NCBI RefSeq assembly: GCF_001905005.1
Contig: NZ_LWKZ01000024.1
Coordinates: 491,427 to 555,426, forward strand
Source of the DNA: Streptomyces sp. CB02923
GTDB taxonomy: Bacteria > Actinomycetota > Actinomycetes > Streptomycetales > Streptomycetaceae
DNA length: 64,000 bases
Direction of reading: 5' to 3'
In this document: positions 7,631-16,140 of the stretch, one piece after another
Numbering within the stretch: the stretch's first letter is position 1
Layout of the letters: each line of letters opens with the position of its first letter
Notes under the pieces: model-generated
What the model saw: the letters and a program-made list of their open reading frames with translations, nothing else
What the model was told of the DNA's origin: nothing
Databases searched by the model: none
Position numbers and translations under genes: made by a program

Positions 7631-9469
7631 TCACCCCTTGGGGCGCACCACCATCGCCGACCCGCCTCCGCGCCGCTCCTTCTCCGCCGCCGCCAGCCAG
7701 CGCCCGCCCGGCAGGCGTTGCACGCCGGTCGCGGCGCCGATCTCCGGGTTGAGGGTGAACCGGTGGCCGATCGCCTCCAGCTGCGCGCGGACCGGGCTGT
7801 TCCACAGGCCGGGTTCCAGCTCGGTGGCGGCCGCGTTGCGCTGACTGGCGCGGGGCGCGGCGATGGCGTCGACCAGCGGCATCCCGCGGTCCAGATGGTT
7901 CAGCAGGCTCTGCATCACGGTCGTGATGATCGTGGCGCCGCCGGGCGAGCCCAGCGCCACCACCGGCCGGCCGTCCCGCAGTACGACCGTCGGGGACATC
8001 GAGGACCGCGGACGCTTGCCCGGCCCCGGCAGGTTCGGGTCGTGCACGGCCGGGTCGGCCGGGGCGAAGGAGAAGTCCGTCAGCTCGTTGTTGAGCAGGA
8101 AGCCGCGGCCCGGTACGACGATGCCGCTGCCGCCGGTCTGCTCGATGGTGAAGGTGTAGGCGACGACGTTGCCCCACTTGTCGGCGACGGTCAGATGGGT
8201 GGTGTTCTCCCCCTCGTACGTCGTCGGGGTGGCCCGGCCGCCGGCCTTGCAGGGCTGCGGATCGCGCGGGTCACCGGGCGCCAGCGGGCTGGTGAGCACC
8301 GCGTCGTCCTTGATCAGGCAGGCCCGGGAGTCGGCGTAGCGCTGCGAGGTCAGGCCGCGCGTCGGCACGTCCTCGAACTCCGGGTCGCCGATCCAGCGCC
8401 CGCGGTCGGCGAAGGCGATGCGGCTCGCCTCGATGTAGCGGTGCAGGTAGTCCTTCTCGCTCAGCTTCGACAGGTCACGGTGCTCCAGGATGTTGAGCGC
8501 CTCGGCGATGGTGGTGCCGCCGGAGGAGCCGGGCGCCATGCCGTACACGTCCAGACCCCGGTAGCGGATCCTGGTCGGCGCCTGGCGGCGCACCTCGTAC
8601 TCCCGCAGGTCCTTCGCCGTCAGGTCGCCCGGCCGCACCTTGCGCTGCGCGCCGGGGCGCACCGGCGGCTTCCGGACGGTCCGTACGACGTCCTTGCCGA
8701 GGCGCCCGTGGTAGAGCGCGTCGGCTCCCTCGTCCCCCAATTCCTTGTACGTACGGGCCAGGTCGGGGTTCTTGAGGGTCGATCCGACGGCCGGGAGCTT
8801 GCCGCCGGGGAGGAAGATGCGGGCGGTGGCGGGGAAGTCGCGGAAGCGCGCCTCGTTGGCGGCGGTCTGCGAGCGGAACGTCCCGTCGACCGTGAAGCCG
8901 TCGCGGGCCAGCTTCTCCGCGGGCTCCAGGAGTTCGCGCAGCGGGCGGGTGCCCCACCGTTCGAGCGCGGTGTCCCAGGTCGCGGGGGTGCCGGGGGTGC
9001 CGACGGACAGCCCGCTGGTGACCGCCTCGTCGAACGGGACCGGCTTGCCGTTCTCCAGGAAGAGGCCGCTGTCCGCGCTGAGCGGCGCGGTCTCACGGCC
9101 GTCGAGGGTGCGTACGGTACGGGACTTGGCGTCGTAGGAGACGAAGTAACCGCCGCCACCGACACCGGCCGAATAGGGCTCGGTGACGCCGAGGGCCGCC
9201 GCGGTGGCGACCGCGGCGTCCACCGCGTTGCCGCCCTTGCGCAGCACCTCGATGCCGGCGGCCGAGGCGTCGCGGTCCACGCTGGAGACCGCGCCGCCGT
9301 AGCCGACCGCCACGGGAACCTTCGACGGGGCCTCGGCCGGTGCGCCTGCCGGGGCGGCGCCCGGCGGCCGGAGGGCGGACGGTGACGTGGCCGAGGCCGG
9401 GACGGCGGCGAGCGAGCCGGCGAGCGCGGCCACCACCCCCAGTATGGAAAGACGTCGGGCAGGTGTCAT
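7631..9469 (-). CDS. ggt: Gamma-glutamyltransferase precursor
   Basis: Secreted gamma-glutamyltransferase of 612 residues that cleaves glutathione and other gamma-glutamyl compounds and transfers or hydrolyses the glutamyl group. The signal peptide is MTPARRLSILGVVAALAGSL and onward, ending near ASATS. The proenzyme is expected to cut itself before the Thr in GENTTHLTVAD, the N-terminal nucleophile of the small subunit. Other family features are GGNAVDAAVAT, VGGGGYFV, RSSMSPT and the GSPGG oxyanion loop. AGGAGG lies 9 bases before the ATG. The gene stands alone, with a 250-base gap upstream. Confidence 0.93.
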   Translation of the reverse strand: MTPARRLSILGVVAALAGSLAAVPASATSPSALRPPGAAPAGAPAEAPSKVPVAVGYGGAVSSVDRDASAAGIEVLRKGGNAVDAAVATAAALGVTEPYSAGVGGGGYFVSYDAKSRTVRTLDGRETAPLSADSGLFLENGKPVPFDEAVTSGLSVGTPGTPATWDTALERWGTRPLRELLEPAEKLARDGFTVDGTFRSQTAANEARFRDFPATARIFLPGGKLPAVGSTLKNPDLARTYKELGDEGADALYHGRLGKDVVRTVRKPPVRPGAQRKVRPGDLTAKDLREYEVRRQAPTRIRYRGLDVYGMAPGSSGGTTIAEALNILEHRDLSKLSEKDYLHRYIEASRIAFADRGRWIGDPEFEDVPTRGLTSQRYADSRACLIKDDAVLTSPLAPGDPRDPQPCKAGGRATPTTYEGENTTHLTVADKWGNVVAYTFTIEQTGGSGIVVPGRGFLLNNELTDFSFAPADPAVHDPNLPGPGKRPRSSMSPTVVLRDGRPVVALGSPGGATIITTVMQSLLNHLDRGMPLVDAIAAPRASQRNAAATELEPGLWNSPVRAQLEAIGHRFTLNPEIGAATGVQRLPGGRWLAAAEKERRGGGSAMVVRPKG

Positions 9470-9719
9470 GCTGCGTTCCCTCCTGGCCTGCTCGGGTGGC
9501 AGGGGCCGGAGCCTACCTGCGTGATCACAGGGGCGACAGGGGGCGCGAGGGCGGGGCGCGAAAGGGGCGCGAACGGGCGCCCTCCACGCGGGTGCGCAAA
9601 GGTACGGGGCCCCGCATAGAGGGCGGCGCTCCCCATGCCCGTACGGACCCGGGCAAGGCCGCCCAGCCACCCGCCCCGCGTTCGAACACACTCCCGGACA
9701 GCCGCTACGCTCCCCCGCC

Positions 9720-10463
9720 ATGGACGACTCCCTGCTCCTCCTGACCGTGGCGGCGGCCGCCCTCGTCGTGGGCGCCGCGGCCGGCTGGGCCGCGCACACC
9801 GCCCTGGCGCGCCGCAAGCTGAGCCGCGAGCAGAGCTTCTTCGGGCTGCCCGACGGATCGGAGTGCGTGCTGGTCACCCACCGGGACAGCACGTCGGCCC
9901 ACTGGAGCATCCCCCGGCACGACGCGCTCGCCCTCCTCGGACTGGCCTCGGTGGTGGAGACCTGCGGCGCGCACGCCGAGATCGCGCCGCACGACACCGG
10001 GCTGCAGGGCTTCGGCGCCCGCACCGAGTTCTGCGTCGGCGACCCGACCGCACACCGGCGCCTCGCGGCCCACCTGGCGAACCTGCTGCCCGGTGTCGCC
10101 GTCCACCCCGGCGACGAACGGGGCATCGGCCGCGGAACCTTCACCGTCGGCGGCACGACGTACCGGATGGAACCCGGCGCGGTGGAGTTCGTCCTCCTGG
10201 CCCGCCTCACCACCGCCGAAAGCCGCCGCCCGGTCTTCCTCGCAGCCGGCCAGCGCCCGGTGACCCACCGCGCCGCCATCCGACACCTGGTACGCAACCA
10301 GCCCCGGCTGACCCGCAAGCACGGCACCGACGGCCAGTTCTGCCTGCTCCTCAAGGTCGTCAACTCACAGGCATACGGCCCCGACGTGGTGGAACTCGTA
10401 GCGGACGTGACCAAGCCCGCCCTGACTCCGGCGGAGCCGAAGGGGCACCGGGCGGGCGTGTAG
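9720..10463 (+). CDS. Membrane-anchored protein of unknown function
   Basis: Protein of 247 residues with one N-terminal membrane segment (about residues 5-25, LLLLTVAAAALVVGAAAGWA) and a soluble domain of mixed alpha/beta character. I recognise it as a conserved streptomycete hypothetical protein but know no function. The ATG lies 8 bases after TACGCT (9706-9711), so the message may be leaderless. It is the last chromosomal gene before the integrated element; the tRNA-derived attachment sequence begins about 70 bases after its stop codon. Confidence 0.75.
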   Translation: MDDSLLLLTVAAAALVVGAAAGWAAHTALARRKLSREQSFFGLPDGSECVLVTHRDSTSAHWSIPRHDALALLGLASVVETCGAHAEIAPHDTGLQGFGARTEFCVGDPTAHRRLAAHLANLLPGVAVHPGDERGIGRGTFTVGGTTYRMEPGAVEFVLLARLTTAESRRPVFLAAGQRPVTHRAAIRHLVRNQPRLTRKHGTDGQFCLLLKVVNSQAYGPDVVELVADVTKPALTPAEPKGHRAGV

Positions 10464-10535
10464 CCGGGACGGCGTGCAGAAGCGCGGGTCGGCGCGGACT
10501 GGCGGCGCGCGGGGGCCGTTCAAGCGGCCGGGGCG

Positions 10536-10588
10536 AGCACCGCTCTCCTAAAGCGGGTGTCGCAGGTTCGAATCCTGCCGGGGGCACA
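10536..10588 (+). other. Left attachment site: 3' part of a tRNA-Arg(CCT) gene
   Basis: From the 3' D-stem (GAGCA) on, this is a tRNA: anticodon arm CCGCT-CTCCTAA-AGCGG with anticodon CCT, T-arm GCAGG-TTCGAAT-CCTGC and 3' acceptor CGGGGGC. The matching 5' acceptor GCCCCCG is absent upstream, so the gene is not intact. Bases 10545-10587 are identical to 29861-29903. Confidence 0.85.
10545..10587 (+). repeat. 43-nt attachment core, left copy
   Basis: It matches 29861-29903 without a difference and starts at CTCCTAAAGCGGG. It spans the anticodon loop to the 3' end of tRNA-Arg, the classic crossover site of tyrosine integrases. Confidence 0.88.
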
Positions 10589-10605
10589 GCGCTTTAAGCC
10601 GCTGA

Positions 10606-10625
10606 CCTGGGGTTTCTCCCCCAGG
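10606..10625. terminator. Hairpin after the integrase gene
   Basis: CCTGGGG (10606-10612) pairs with CCCCAGG (10619-10625) around a 6-base loop. It lies 9 bases beyond the integrase stop codon on the minus strand. Confidence 0.5.
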
Positions 10626-10633
10626 AAGGCGTT

Positions 10634-12337
10634 CTATTCGGCCTCGGACTCCTCGTCCGGGGCCGTATGCGTGAGCGGTGCGTGAGCGGACGGGTCGCCA
10701 GGCCCCGGATTTCCGCCCGACGGATCAGCACGGTCCGGCATGGACTCCTGACAGAGTTCGTCCGCCTTTTCAGGCTCGGGATCCGTCTTCTCGACCTCAT
10801 CGGACTCGGGCTCGGATGCCAAGGCGGTGTCCTCGGTGGCGGCGCGTGTGCGAGGCACAAGCCTGGCCGCGGCCTCGGCGATCGCCAGATCCGCCTCGGG
10901 GAGCAGACTCGTATACGTGTCCGCCGTGATCGTGATGGAGGAGTGGCCGAGCATCTCCTGAATGCCCTTCAGGTCGGCCCCGGCCGCGTGGGCGAGAGTC
11001 GCCGCTCCGTGGCGCAGGTCGTGCAGCCGGATCGGCGGGAGGCCGATCTCCTCGTACAGCTCGATGAACCGCCGGGTGACGTTGGCAGGGTGGAGCAGCT
11101 CGCCGTTCTCGCGGGTGAAGACCCGCCCGGTCTCCACCCAGGCGCTCCCCCACTCCTTGCGGTCCTTGTCCTGCTGGACGCGGTGCCGTTGAAGGGCCTG
11201 GACGGTGTCCGAGTCGAGCGCGATGGTGCACGCGCCGGCATCGGTCTTGGGATCGTCCTCATACACCTCCCAGCCGTCCACGACGAGCTGTTTGGCGACG
11301 GTGATGAGCCCGGCGTCCAGGCGCGTGTCGGCCCACCTCTGACCGCACGCCTCGCCGCGCCGCAGCCCACGGAAGGCGATCAGGTGCCACAGCGCGTACA
11401 GGCGGTCCTCCGCGACGTGGTCGAGAAAGAGGCCGGTGTGCTCCGGCGTCCAGACCATCACCGGTGAGGGCTTCTCTCCGGTCCGCTTCCAGCGAAGGAT
11501 GCGTTCCTCGGTCCACACGAGCGCCTTGGGGCGCTTGCCCGCTTCCAACTCGACGTGGGCAGCCGGGTTGAAGGTGATCAGCTGCTGCGCGATCGCGGCG
11601 TTCAGCGCGGCCCGCAGCGTGGAGCGCACACGCTGGCGCGTAGCGGGCCCCACGATGCGGCGGTAGGACTCCATCTCGGCGATGGCCGCCTTCATCGCCT
11701 TGCGGCGGGCGCGATGCTCACGCCCCTTCCAAGGGATTTGGGCAAGGTCCTCGAACGCCTTACGGCGCGCGGCGTTACCCTCAGCGATCTCGACGTTGGC
11801 CTCGGCAATGGCCTCGAACATCTCCGACAGGTGGCTGACACGGAGACGGTCCATCCGCAGGTCCCCGATACGCGGTTTGAGATGGACCCGGATGTTGCTC
11901 TCATCGCGGCTGATGGCGCTCTGCCGCCCCTTCTTGCCCGCCAGCCACATGTCCAGCCACTCGCCGACGGTGAGCCTGCTGGTCAGGTCGAGGCCGTGGC
12001 TGAGGCGGCGCCGGGTCGCCTCGATGTCCGGCAATGGCGCCTTCTCGTCAGCCACCTTCTCCAGCAGCGCGGCGATCTGAGCAAGCCCCTCGGGGTCGTC
12101 GGATTCGGCGAGCCCGAGGAGCGCGCGTATGTGGTCGAGGTCGGCCTGGGCAGCCTTGAGCGACTCGTAGCCGGCGCGGCTGAAGGAGCGGCGCGTGCCG
12201 TCCTCGCGGGGCGGGAGCTCCTGACGGATGGAGTACGAGCCGTGCTTGCGGCTGGAGAGCTTGGGGCAGTTCTTGCCGAGCGGTTTGCCGGTCTTGGGGT
12301 CGCGGCAGTAGCAGCGGCGGTGGGTGGAGCCCTTCAA
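10634..12337 (-). CDS. int: Tyrosine site-specific integrase
   Basis: Integrase of 567 residues that inserts and excises the element at the tRNA-Arg site. The N-terminal arm-binding part has a Cys-rich start (RRCYCRDPKTGKPLGKNCPKL) typical of streptomycete integrases. A SAM-like core-binding domain (LTVGEWLDMWL onward) follows, then the catalytic domain with Arg in FRGLRRGEA, Lys in DPKTDAG, HxxR in LHDLRHGAA, His in LGHSS and the Tyr nucleophile in ADTYTSL. A long acidic tail follows the Tyr. Its ATG overlaps the stop codon of the XRE gene by four bases, so the two are co-translated. It sits 46 bases from the left att core, as expected. Confidence 0.93.
   Translation of the reverse strand: MKGSTHRRCYCRDPKTGKPLGKNCPKLSSRKHGSYSIRQELPPREDGTRRSFSRAGYESLKAAQADLDHIRALLGLAESDDPEGLAQIAALLEKVADEKAPLPDIEATRRRLSHGLDLTSRLTVGEWLDMWLAGKKGRQSAISRDESNIRVHLKPRIGDLRMDRLRVSHLSEMFEAIAEANVEIAEGNAARRKAFEDLAQIPWKGREHRARRKAMKAAIAEMESYRRIVGPATRQRVRSTLRAALNAAIAQQLITFNPAAHVELEAGKRPKALVWTEERILRWKRTGEKPSPVMVWTPEHTGLFLDHVAEDRLYALWHLIAFRGLRRGEACGQRWADTRLDAGLITVAKQLVVDGWEVYEDDPKTDAGACTIALDSDTVQALQRHRVQQDKDRKEWGSAWVETGRVFTRENGELLHPANVTRRFIELYEEIGLPPIRLHDLRHGAATLAHAAGADLKGIQEMLGHSSITITADTYTSLLPEADLAIAEAAARLVPRTRAATEDTALASEPESDEVEKTDPEPEKADELCQESMPDRADPSGGNPGPGDPSAHAPLTHTAPDEESEAE
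10668..10689. repeat. Two tandem TGCGTGAGCGG repeats (arm-type sites)
   Basis: Two adjacent 11-bp copies of TGCGTGAGCGG lie within the integrase C-terminal coding region. Four copies of the closely related ATGCGTGAGCG lie near the other end of the element at 29701-29744. They are probably integrase arm-binding sites. Confidence 0.6.
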
Positions 12338-13014
12338 AGGCGCTCCTCCTGAGTGGTTTCGATATCCGGTTCGGGCGGGTCGACGTCGCCCAATGCGGGT
12401 GGCAGACCAGGTGGGGTGGCTCCTTCGTCGCGGATGTCCCGACGGAGGGAGCGGAGCTTGTACTTGGCGGAGATGGCCTGGTCGGCGTACTGCGTTCGCT
12501 TGCGCTCGGCTTCTTCCTGCTGGGCGCGTCCGGTTGCGGTCTTGGCCGCGAACCGCGCCTGCTCTTCCTCTTCGAGCGCCGCGAGCGCGGTGCGCACGAG
12601 GCTGTCGTGAAGCTCGAAGCCGGGGAGCAGGCCAGCGTCGTACCCGGGCACCTCCTGCTCACCGGTGAAGCGCTGTAGGGCTTCCCGGGTGGGGACGAGG
12701 TCCTGGAAGGGGAGTTCCTGCGTCTGGTCGACGTAGCCAACGGGGAAGATCAGGCAGGCCGGGTAGGTCTCCAGGGCGGCGGCCAGGACCATGACGTCCA
12801 CCAGCGGGAGGTTGGCCCTGCGTCCGGACTCCATGTTGGCGATCACGTTGCGCGGGATGGGATGCCCGAGCCGCTCGCACTGGTCCGCCAGGTCTTGCGC
12901 GCTCCATCCGATCTCCTTTCTTCTCCGCCGGACCTCGCCGGCCACGTTGGCCTTGACCCGGTCCGCCCACTCAGGAACGTCGTCCTCTTCATCATCGGAT
13001 CTGCGTTGTGTCAT
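12334..13014 (-). CDS. XRE-type DNA-binding protein of the element
   Basis: Protein of 226 residues with an N-terminal helix-turn-helix (about residues 30-75: IGWSAQDLADQCERLGHPIPRNVIANMESGRR) and a charged, coiled-coil-prone C-terminal half (LEEEEQARFAAKTATGRAQQEEAERKR region). It is co-transcribed with int (ATGA overlap) and divergent from the excisionase-like gene across a 96-base gap. It probably represses or controls excision and integration genes, as such proteins do in actinomycete integrative elements. Its operator is not identified. Confidence 0.82.
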   Translation of the reverse strand: MTQRRSDDEEDDVPEWADRVKANVAGEVRRRRKEIGWSAQDLADQCERLGHPIPRNVIANMESGRRANLPLVDVMVLAAALETYPACLIFPVGYVDQTQELPFQDLVPTREALQRFTGEQEVPGYDAGLLPGFELHDSLVRTALAALEEEEQARFAAKTATGRAQQEEAERKRTQYADQAISAKYKLRSLRRDIRDEGATPPGLPPALGDVDPPEPDIETTQEERL

Positions 13015-13110
13015 GCAGACACATTAGCTTGGTCATCCTGGTTGGTAGACGCCTGGAGCCGGACGTGACACCCGCGTTCGCCGAGGGCTGTACCGAAAGG
13101 GGCGCACTGC

Positions 13111-13341
13111 ATGCGCGAGGACGCGATGACCGGGCGGCCGCAGGGGATGAGCCGGGAGGACCTTCTCACCCTCCCCGTTGCCGTTGACCTGGAAACAGGA
13201 AACCGGGCACTCGGGTTGGGGAGGAGCAAGGGCTATGCGTTGGCCAAGCGCGGCCAGTACCCGTGCAAGGTGCTGCGGCTGGGCAACGCCTACCGAGTGG
13301 TGACGGCGGACCTGCTGGAACTGCTGGGCCTGGCGGCGTGA
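13111..13341 (+). CDS. Small excisionase-like DNA-binding protein
   Basis: Protein of 76 residues, rich in short helices, with VDLETGNRALGLGRSKGYALAKRGQYPCKVLRLGNAYRVV, a MerR/excisionase-like winged helix pattern in which a helix is followed by a basic wing and a strand. Its size, position opposite int and family make it the candidate Xis of the element. The ATG at 13111 has GAAAGGGG 8 bases upstream. An internal ATG at 13147 would give a 64-residue form and cannot be excluded. Confidence 0.72.
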   Translation: MREDAMTGRPQGMSREDLLTLPVAVDLETGNRALGLGRSKGYALAKRGQYPCKVLRLGNAYRVVTADLLELLGLAA

Positions 13342-13577
13342 GAGCAGGGCACCGTAGCAGGCGTGTCTGCGCTGAGCTGACACAGAAGCGCTGGACTGCG
13401 GCGAGGCGTGGACGTACTGTCCGTGGTCCCTCGCCGCGGTCGAGCAGCCGCGAGACGTGGGTGAGCCTCCGGCGGGGCAACGCCGGAGGCCCGAGCAACA
13501 CCCCTGCACGGTTTCACGTGAACCAACCCGGCGGCAAGGGCGGGCAAGTCCGTAACCGCCAGATGAGGAGCTGCCCT

Positions 13578-14924
13578 GTGCAACCTACGACACCCGATGC
13601 GCATTCCGCGCCAGCCCATTCCACACCCGCCGAGGCCGTCTGGCCGAAGGCCGCGATCCCTGGTCAGCCGGGAGCCCATCTGCTCGATGAGCAAGACGCA
13701 GATGCCGATGAGCAGCCGGGGCGCGTTGCGGGGGATCAGCCGTCGGCACCAAAGCCTCCGATGATGAGCGGTAGGGCGCCCATGGGCCCTCTGCGGGAGG
13801 GCGAGGAGGTGCTGGCTGATCTGCGGGCGCAGATCAAGCGGTACGTGGCGATGCCGAGCGAGGAGGCCCTCACGGCGGTGACGCTGTGGGTTGCGGCTAC
13901 GCACCTGCAGCGTGCGTGGCAGCACGCGCCGCGCCTGGCGATCGTCGCGCCGGAGAAGCGGTGCGGCAAGTCGAGGCTGCTGGACGTGATCACCGAGACG
14001 GTGCACAACCCCCTGATCACGGTCAACGCCAGCCCGGCGGCGATCTTCCGGTCGATCGACGACGATGACCCGATCACGCTCCTGGTCGACGAGGCCGACA
14101 CCCTCTTCGGCACCACCAAGGCGGCGGAGAAGAACGAGGAGGTGCGCGGCCTGATCAACGCGGGCCACCAGCGCAACCGGCCGACGCTGCGGGTGTCCGG
14201 GCCTGAGCACAAGCCCCAGAAGTTCCCCACCTTCGCCATGGCGGCGCTCGCCGGGATCGGCGACCTGCCGGACACGGTCATGGACCGGTCTGTGGTCATC
14301 CGCATGCGCCGCCGGGTGGACGGGGAGAAGGTGGCGCACTTCCGCACCGTTCGCGACACCCCTGCCCTGCACGCGATCCGCGACCGGCTCACCGCCTGGC
14401 TGCAGCCGCTGCACGCACAGGCGATGGACATGGAGCCGGCCATGCCGGTGGATGACCGCGCGGCGGACACCTGGGAGCCCCTGGTAGTCATCGCCGACCT
14501 CGCCGGTGGCGAGTGGCCCACGCTGGTCCGCACCGCCTGCCGCATCATGACCGACTACGAGGCCGGGCAGGACGAGGAGGGCGGGACGCGGACCCGCCTC
14601 CTGGTCGGCATCCGCCGGGCCTTCGCCGCCGAGAACGATCCGGCGGTACTGGGCACAAAGCGCCTGCTGGAGCACCTCAACGCGGACAAGGAAGCGCCAT
14701 GGGCGGAGTACGGCGCCAACGGCCTGACCCCGCGCGCCCTGCAGCTGCTGCTCAAGCCCTACGGCATCAGCTCGGCCAACCGCCGCTTCCCCGACGGCAC
14801 CCAGGCCAAGGGCTTCGCACGGAACCAGTTCCTCGACGCCTGGAAGCGCTACTGCCCCGAGCCGAAGCCTCCGGCCGAGTCGGCTCAGCCGGTGGCTGAG
14901 CCGCTCCCCGGCACCGCAGCCTGA
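13578..14924 (+). CDS. DUF3631 P-loop protein, likely replication function
   Basis: P-loop protein of 448 residues. An unstructured N-terminus (about 75 residues) is followed by a Walker A-like APEKRCGKSRLL, a Walker B LLVDEADTLF and a C-terminal DUF3631 domain ending in GFARNQFLDAWKRYC. Such proteins accompany or replace replication initiators in actinomycete integrative elements and probably act as helicase-type ATPases. The start is set by AGGAG at 13566-13570, 7 bases before the GTG at 13578; the nearby ATG at 13563 lacks a ribosome binding site. A repeat-rich, origin-like stretch follows immediately. No primase domain was seen in or next to it. Confidence 0.78.
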   Translation: MQPTTPDAHSAPAHSTPAEAVWPKAAIPGQPGAHLLDEQDADADEQPGRVAGDQPSAPKPPMMSGRAPMGPLREGEEVLADLRAQIKRYVAMPSEEALTAVTLWVAATHLQRAWQHAPRLAIVAPEKRCGKSRLLDVITETVHNPLITVNASPAAIFRSIDDDDPITLLVDEADTLFGTTKAAEKNEEVRGLINAGHQRNRPTLRVSGPEHKPQKFPTFAMAALAGIGDLPDTVMDRSVVIRMRRRVDGEKVAHFRTVRDTPALHAIRDRLTAWLQPLHAQAMDMEPAMPVDDRAADTWEPLVVIADLAGGEWPTLVRTACRIMTDYEAGQDEEGGTRTRLLVGIRRAFAAENDPAVLGTKRLLEHLNADKEAPWAEYGANGLTPRALQLLLKPYGISSANRRFPDGTQAKGFARNQFLDAWKRYCPEPKPPAESAQPVAEPLPGTAA

Positions 14925-14926
14925 CC

Positions 14927-15001
14927 CGACTCGACTCGTCGCACTCGTCCCCGCGCAGGTCAGCGCGGGGACGAGTGCGAGGCCCGCAACGAGTCGAGTC
15001 G
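14927..15001. repeat. Nested inverted repeats, candidate replication origin
   Basis: The inner arms 14941-14956 and 14963-14978 pair perfectly over 16 bp around a 6-base loop. The outer arms CGACTCGACTCGT (14927-14939) and ACGAGTCGAGTCG (14989-15001) pair over 13 bp. ACTCGT/ACGAGT words recur through the whole stretch and in the next 56 bases. Confidence 0.6.
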
Positions 15002-15011
15002 ACATCACCAC

Positions 15012-15057
15012 GCCACTCGTACCTGCTCTGACCAGGCATGCAACGAGTGGTACGAGT
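15012..15057. repeat. Second ACTCGT inverted repeat
   Basis: CCACTCGTACC pairs in part with GGTACGAGT (15049-15057) and, alternatively, with ACGAGTGG (15043-15050). It uses the same word as the adjacent nested repeat and so looks like part of an iteron array. Confidence 0.5.
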
Positions 15058-15131
15058 CACCGCACCACACGGCGGCCACCCCTTCCCCGCACCGGTTGGC
15101 CGCCGCCCAACCCCACCTGGAGAACCTCCGC

Positions 15132-16016
15132 TTGACCTCCCTCAGCAACACCAGGCCCGCCATACCGGGCACCGCCGCCATCCGCCTCGGCATCGCCCTG
15201 CTCGCCGCGTTCGCCTTCGCGCTCTCCTACGACGCCCTGCGGCAGATGGCCGTCGCCATCCACATCCGCGGGCTGCTCACCTACGCCTTCCCACTCGTGA
15301 TCGACGGGTTCATCGCCATCGGGGTCGGCGCCCTGCTCATGCTGCGCACCGCCCCTCTGCGCTCCCGCGCGTACGTGTGGGCGCTCGTCGGACTGGCCAC
15401 CGTGACGAGCATCTGGGCCAACGCCCTGCACGCCGTACGCCTCAACCAGCAGAGCCACCAAGGCGACGGTCTCAGGCTGGGCGACCTCACCGTCGGTGCG
15501 CTGTCCGCCATCGCCCCGCTCGCCCTTGCCGGCGCGGTCCACCTCTACATCGTCATCCGCCGGCACCCCACGCTTCGCCGCCAGGAGGCCGACGCCACCG
15601 AACGCCACAACACCAACGACCACAGCCACAACGGCACCGACGGCGTCGAGGCCACTAACCCGGCAGGAGAGGCTCCCAATGTGCCGGAGCCAACGGGTCC
15701 AGACGTGGCTGACGGTCCCTCCGACGTGGCTCCGGACAGCACCGAAGTGGCTGGGGATCCGCAATCTCCCGCCGAATCGCAGGACCACAAGCCCAGCGAG
15801 GTCTCCCCTGAACGCCTCGCCATCGCGCGCACCGCGCCACTGGGGCGCAACGGTCGCGCCTCGCGCCGCCACATCGAAGACACGTTCCGCAGCAAGGAAC
15901 TCACCATCGGCAGGAAGGAGGCGGATGAGCTCAAGGACATCCTTCAATCCGAACTCGACGCAGCCTCCTCCCAGCGGCAGAGGGAACTCGACACAGCCCC
16001 CGTCGGCACCGCCTGA
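15132..16016 (+). CDS. DUF2637 membrane protein (SpdB-like)
   Basis: Protein of 294 residues with four predicted membrane segments in the first half (about residues 14-35, 42-65, 80-97 and 113-138), including LGIALLAAFAFALSYDALRQMA, the mark of DUF2637. The second half is a long, polar, Asp/Glu/Pro-rich region, then a basic C-terminal helix-turn-helix-like part (RNGRASRRHIEDTFRSKELTIGRKEAD). DUF2637 proteins occur on Streptomyces plasmids and integrative elements, where they are linked to spread. The start is a TTG with GGAGA 8 bases upstream; an alternative TTG lies 36 bases before. It probably acts in the mycelial membrane. Confidence 0.75.
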   Translation: MTSLSNTRPAIPGTAAIRLGIALLAAFAFALSYDALRQMAVAIHIRGLLTYAFPLVIDGFIAIGVGALLMLRTAPLRSRAYVWALVGLATVTSIWANALHAVRLNQQSHQGDGLRLGDLTVGALSAIAPLALAGAVHLYIVIRRHPTLRRQEADATERHNTNDHSHNGTDGVEATNPAGEAPNVPEPTGPDVADGPSDVAPDSTEVAGDPQSPAESQDHKPSEVSPERLAIARTAPLGRNGRASRRHIEDTFRSKELTIGRKEADELKDILQSELDAASSQRQRELDTAPVGTA

Positions 16017-16052
16017 CCCCTGCGATCGCGCCGATCGCCCCCTTCCGGCTAG

Positions 16053-16090
16053 CCCCGTGCCCCTGTGCAGACAAGCGCAGGGGCACGGGG
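16053..16090. other. 16-bp hairpin before mobC: oriT or terminator candidate
   Basis: The arms 16053-16068 and 16075-16090 pair over 16 positions (one T-G) around AGACAA. It lies between the DUF2637 gene and the relaxosome genes. It could be part of the transfer origin or the end of the upstream transcript. Confidence 0.45.
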
Positions 16091-16140
16091 GCCGCGCACG
16101 GCGAAGCACCCAGCACCAGCACCCCACGGAGAACCAACCC

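Noticed and set aside
10360..10587. Small minus-strand protein containing AGFEPATPALG
   Set aside because: This well-known pattern is the translation of a tRNA 3' end; the sequence here is the tRNA-Arg fragment.
13015..13110. Intact tRNA or phage operator between int and xis units
   Set aside because: No cloverleaf and no clear symmetry was found.
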